From an uncultured Roseiflexaceae bacterium (GTDB lineage: Bacteria; Chloroflexota; Chloroflexia; Chloroflexales; Roseiflexaceae), in NCBI GenBank assembly GCA_903868295.1, contig CAIPUQ010000441.1:1-6305 (forward strand): DNA of 6,305 bases. Reading direction: 5' to 3'. Shown one piece after another: positions 5,396-6,305 of this stretch (positions are counted from its first letter, which is position 1; every line of letters begins with the position of its first letter). Position numbers and translations under genes: made by a program. The notes below the pieces were generated by a model that was not told the DNA's origin, searched no databases, and saw only the letters and a list, made by a program, of their open reading frames with translations.

Positions 5396-6305
5396 ATGTC
5401 GCAGACGCTCGCGCACCTCACCAGCCGTATCGCCGATTGCGCATCGGTTGTCTCGCTCAGCGAAATCCTGCGGGGTGACGCGCAGGTACACGTCGCCGGC
5501 GTGCGCAAAGCAGCAGTTGCACCGTTGGTGGCCGCCCTCGCCGTGCACGATACACGTCCGTTGGTCATTGTGGTGGCGCACGCCGACGAGGCGATCCGCC
5601 TCACCGAAGACCTGAGTTTGTGGCTACCGTCGCGCCCCACCTACCACTTCGTCGCCAACGATGCCATCCCGTACGAGCCCATGTCGGCCAGCACCGAGAG
5701 CACCGCCGCGCGTATCAAAGCCCTGCTCGCCCTGCAGCGCAACGAATCGCCGATTATCGTCGCGTCCATTCGTGCGCTCTTGCAACCGACCATCAATCCT
5801 GCCGATTTGGCCGACAGCACGCTGACCGTGACACTCAACGCACGCCTCGACCCACTGCAGTTCATCCACCACTGTGCCCAAATCGGCTACCGGTTGACGT
5901 CAGCAGTGTCGGAGCCGGGCGAAGTCAATCGACGCGGCGGTATCATCGACATCTTCCCGGTCGGTGCAGCCCAACCCGTGCGCATCGAGTTTTTTGGCGA
6001 CGACATCGACTCCATCCGCGCCTTCGACCCGCTGACACAACGCAGCACCGAGGCGATTGCAGCGCTGACGGTCGGCCCAGCCTACGAGTACCATCATGCC
6101 CGGCACGACGCGGTGGTCGCCTGGCTGCGTGCACAGGACCTCAGCGGCCTGCGCGACGAAGCACGTCACGAATGGGAGCAGCTGATCGAGCGCTTTGCCT
6201 CGGACGAACCCTTCGAAGGCCGTGCCCTCATCGCCCCCCTCTTTGCCCCAGACCTGCAGATGGCCTCGCTCCTCGATTACCTGCCCGAACGCGCACCGCT
6301 CATCC
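5396..6305 (+). CDS. mfd: Transcription-repair coupling factor Mfd, N-terminal part (cut by right edge)
   Basis: The frame is open from the ATG at 5396 to the window end, giving 303 residues that match the N-terminus of Mfd. Mfd is a cytoplasmic ATP-driven DNA translocase that removes RNA polymerase stalled at lesions and recruits UvrA for nucleotide excision repair. D1a includes NDAIPYEP (88-95) and IVASIRALLQP (121-131). D2 carries EPGEVNRRGGIID (173-185) and VRIEFFGDDIDSI (195-207), and D1b continues through EWEQL and SLLDYLP. R180, R196 and F200 line up with E. coli Mfd R165, R181 and F185, implicated in UvrA binding. As in other Mfd proteins, the UvrB-like Walker A is lost. The RID, motor and D7 would lie beyond the right edge, so full length is assumed, not seen. 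It follows the motorless paralogue by 31 bases and is probably in its operon. Confidence 0.92.
   Translation, partial: MSQTLAHLTSRIADCASVVSLSEILRGDAQVHVAGVRKAAVAPLVAALAVHDTRPLVIVVAHADEAIRLTEDLSLWLPSRPTYHFVANDAIPYEPMSASTESTAARIKALLALQRNESPIIVASIRALLQPTINPADLADSTLTVTLNARLDPLQFIHHCAQIGYRLTSAVSEPGEVNRRGGIIDIFPVGAAQPVRIEFFGDDIDSIRAFDPLTQRSTEAIAALTVGPAYEYHHARHDAVVAWLRAQDLSGLRDEARHEWEQLIERFASDEPFEGRALIAPLFAPDLQMASLLDYLPERAPLI

Noticed and set aside
3937..6305. The two Mfd-like genes as one mfd gene split by a frameshift or sequencing error
   Set aside because: The second gene does not continue where the first stops; it begins again at D1a. Both carry separate versions of D1a, D2 and D1b, so this is a duplication.

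Overview
The window is GC-rich bacterial DNA with tightly packed genes. One gene, cut by the left edge, lies on the minus strand. Four genes follow on the plus strand, the last cut by the right edge. The protein styles (SucC, a form II CoxL-like molybdoenzyme subunit, Mfd) would fit a Chloroflexota-type bacterium. That placement is an impression, not a demonstrated assignment.

Layout: positions 1-381 (minus) hold the N-terminal 127 residues of succinyl-CoA synthetase beta subunit (sucC), with a good Shine-Dalgarno and a recognisable sigma70-type promoter. Positions 382-587 are a divergent intergenic region. Positions 588-2936 encode a xanthine dehydrogenase-family molybdopterin-binding subunit with the AYRGAGR loop of 'form II CoxL' proteins; no FAD or iron-sulfur partner subunit lies beside it. 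A perfectly stacked 13-bp hairpin fills most of the 50-bp gap before an MBL-fold metallo-hydrolase (2987-3907) that keeps all its metal ligands.

The most interesting part is the right third. Positions 3937-5364 encode an intact 475-residue protein that looks like the N-terminal half of the transcription-repair coupling factor Mfd: a UvrB-like D1a-D2-D1b module joined directly to a CarD-like RNA polymerase interaction domain (RID). It has no D3, no RecG-like translocase (D5/D6) and no D7. Only 31 bp downstream, at 5396, a second gene starts that is Mfd-like from its first residue and runs off the window. The two proteins align over about 300 residues almost without gaps but are clearly diverged, so this is an old tandem paralogue pair, not a broken single gene.

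How they may work together: the last two genes are probably co-transcribed. The motorless paralogue could bind RNA polymerase through its RID and perhaps UvrA through its D2 domain, acting as a competitor, adaptor or regulator of transcription-coupled repair. This is inference. The two upstream metabolic genes have no obvious functional link to repair and may only share transcription.
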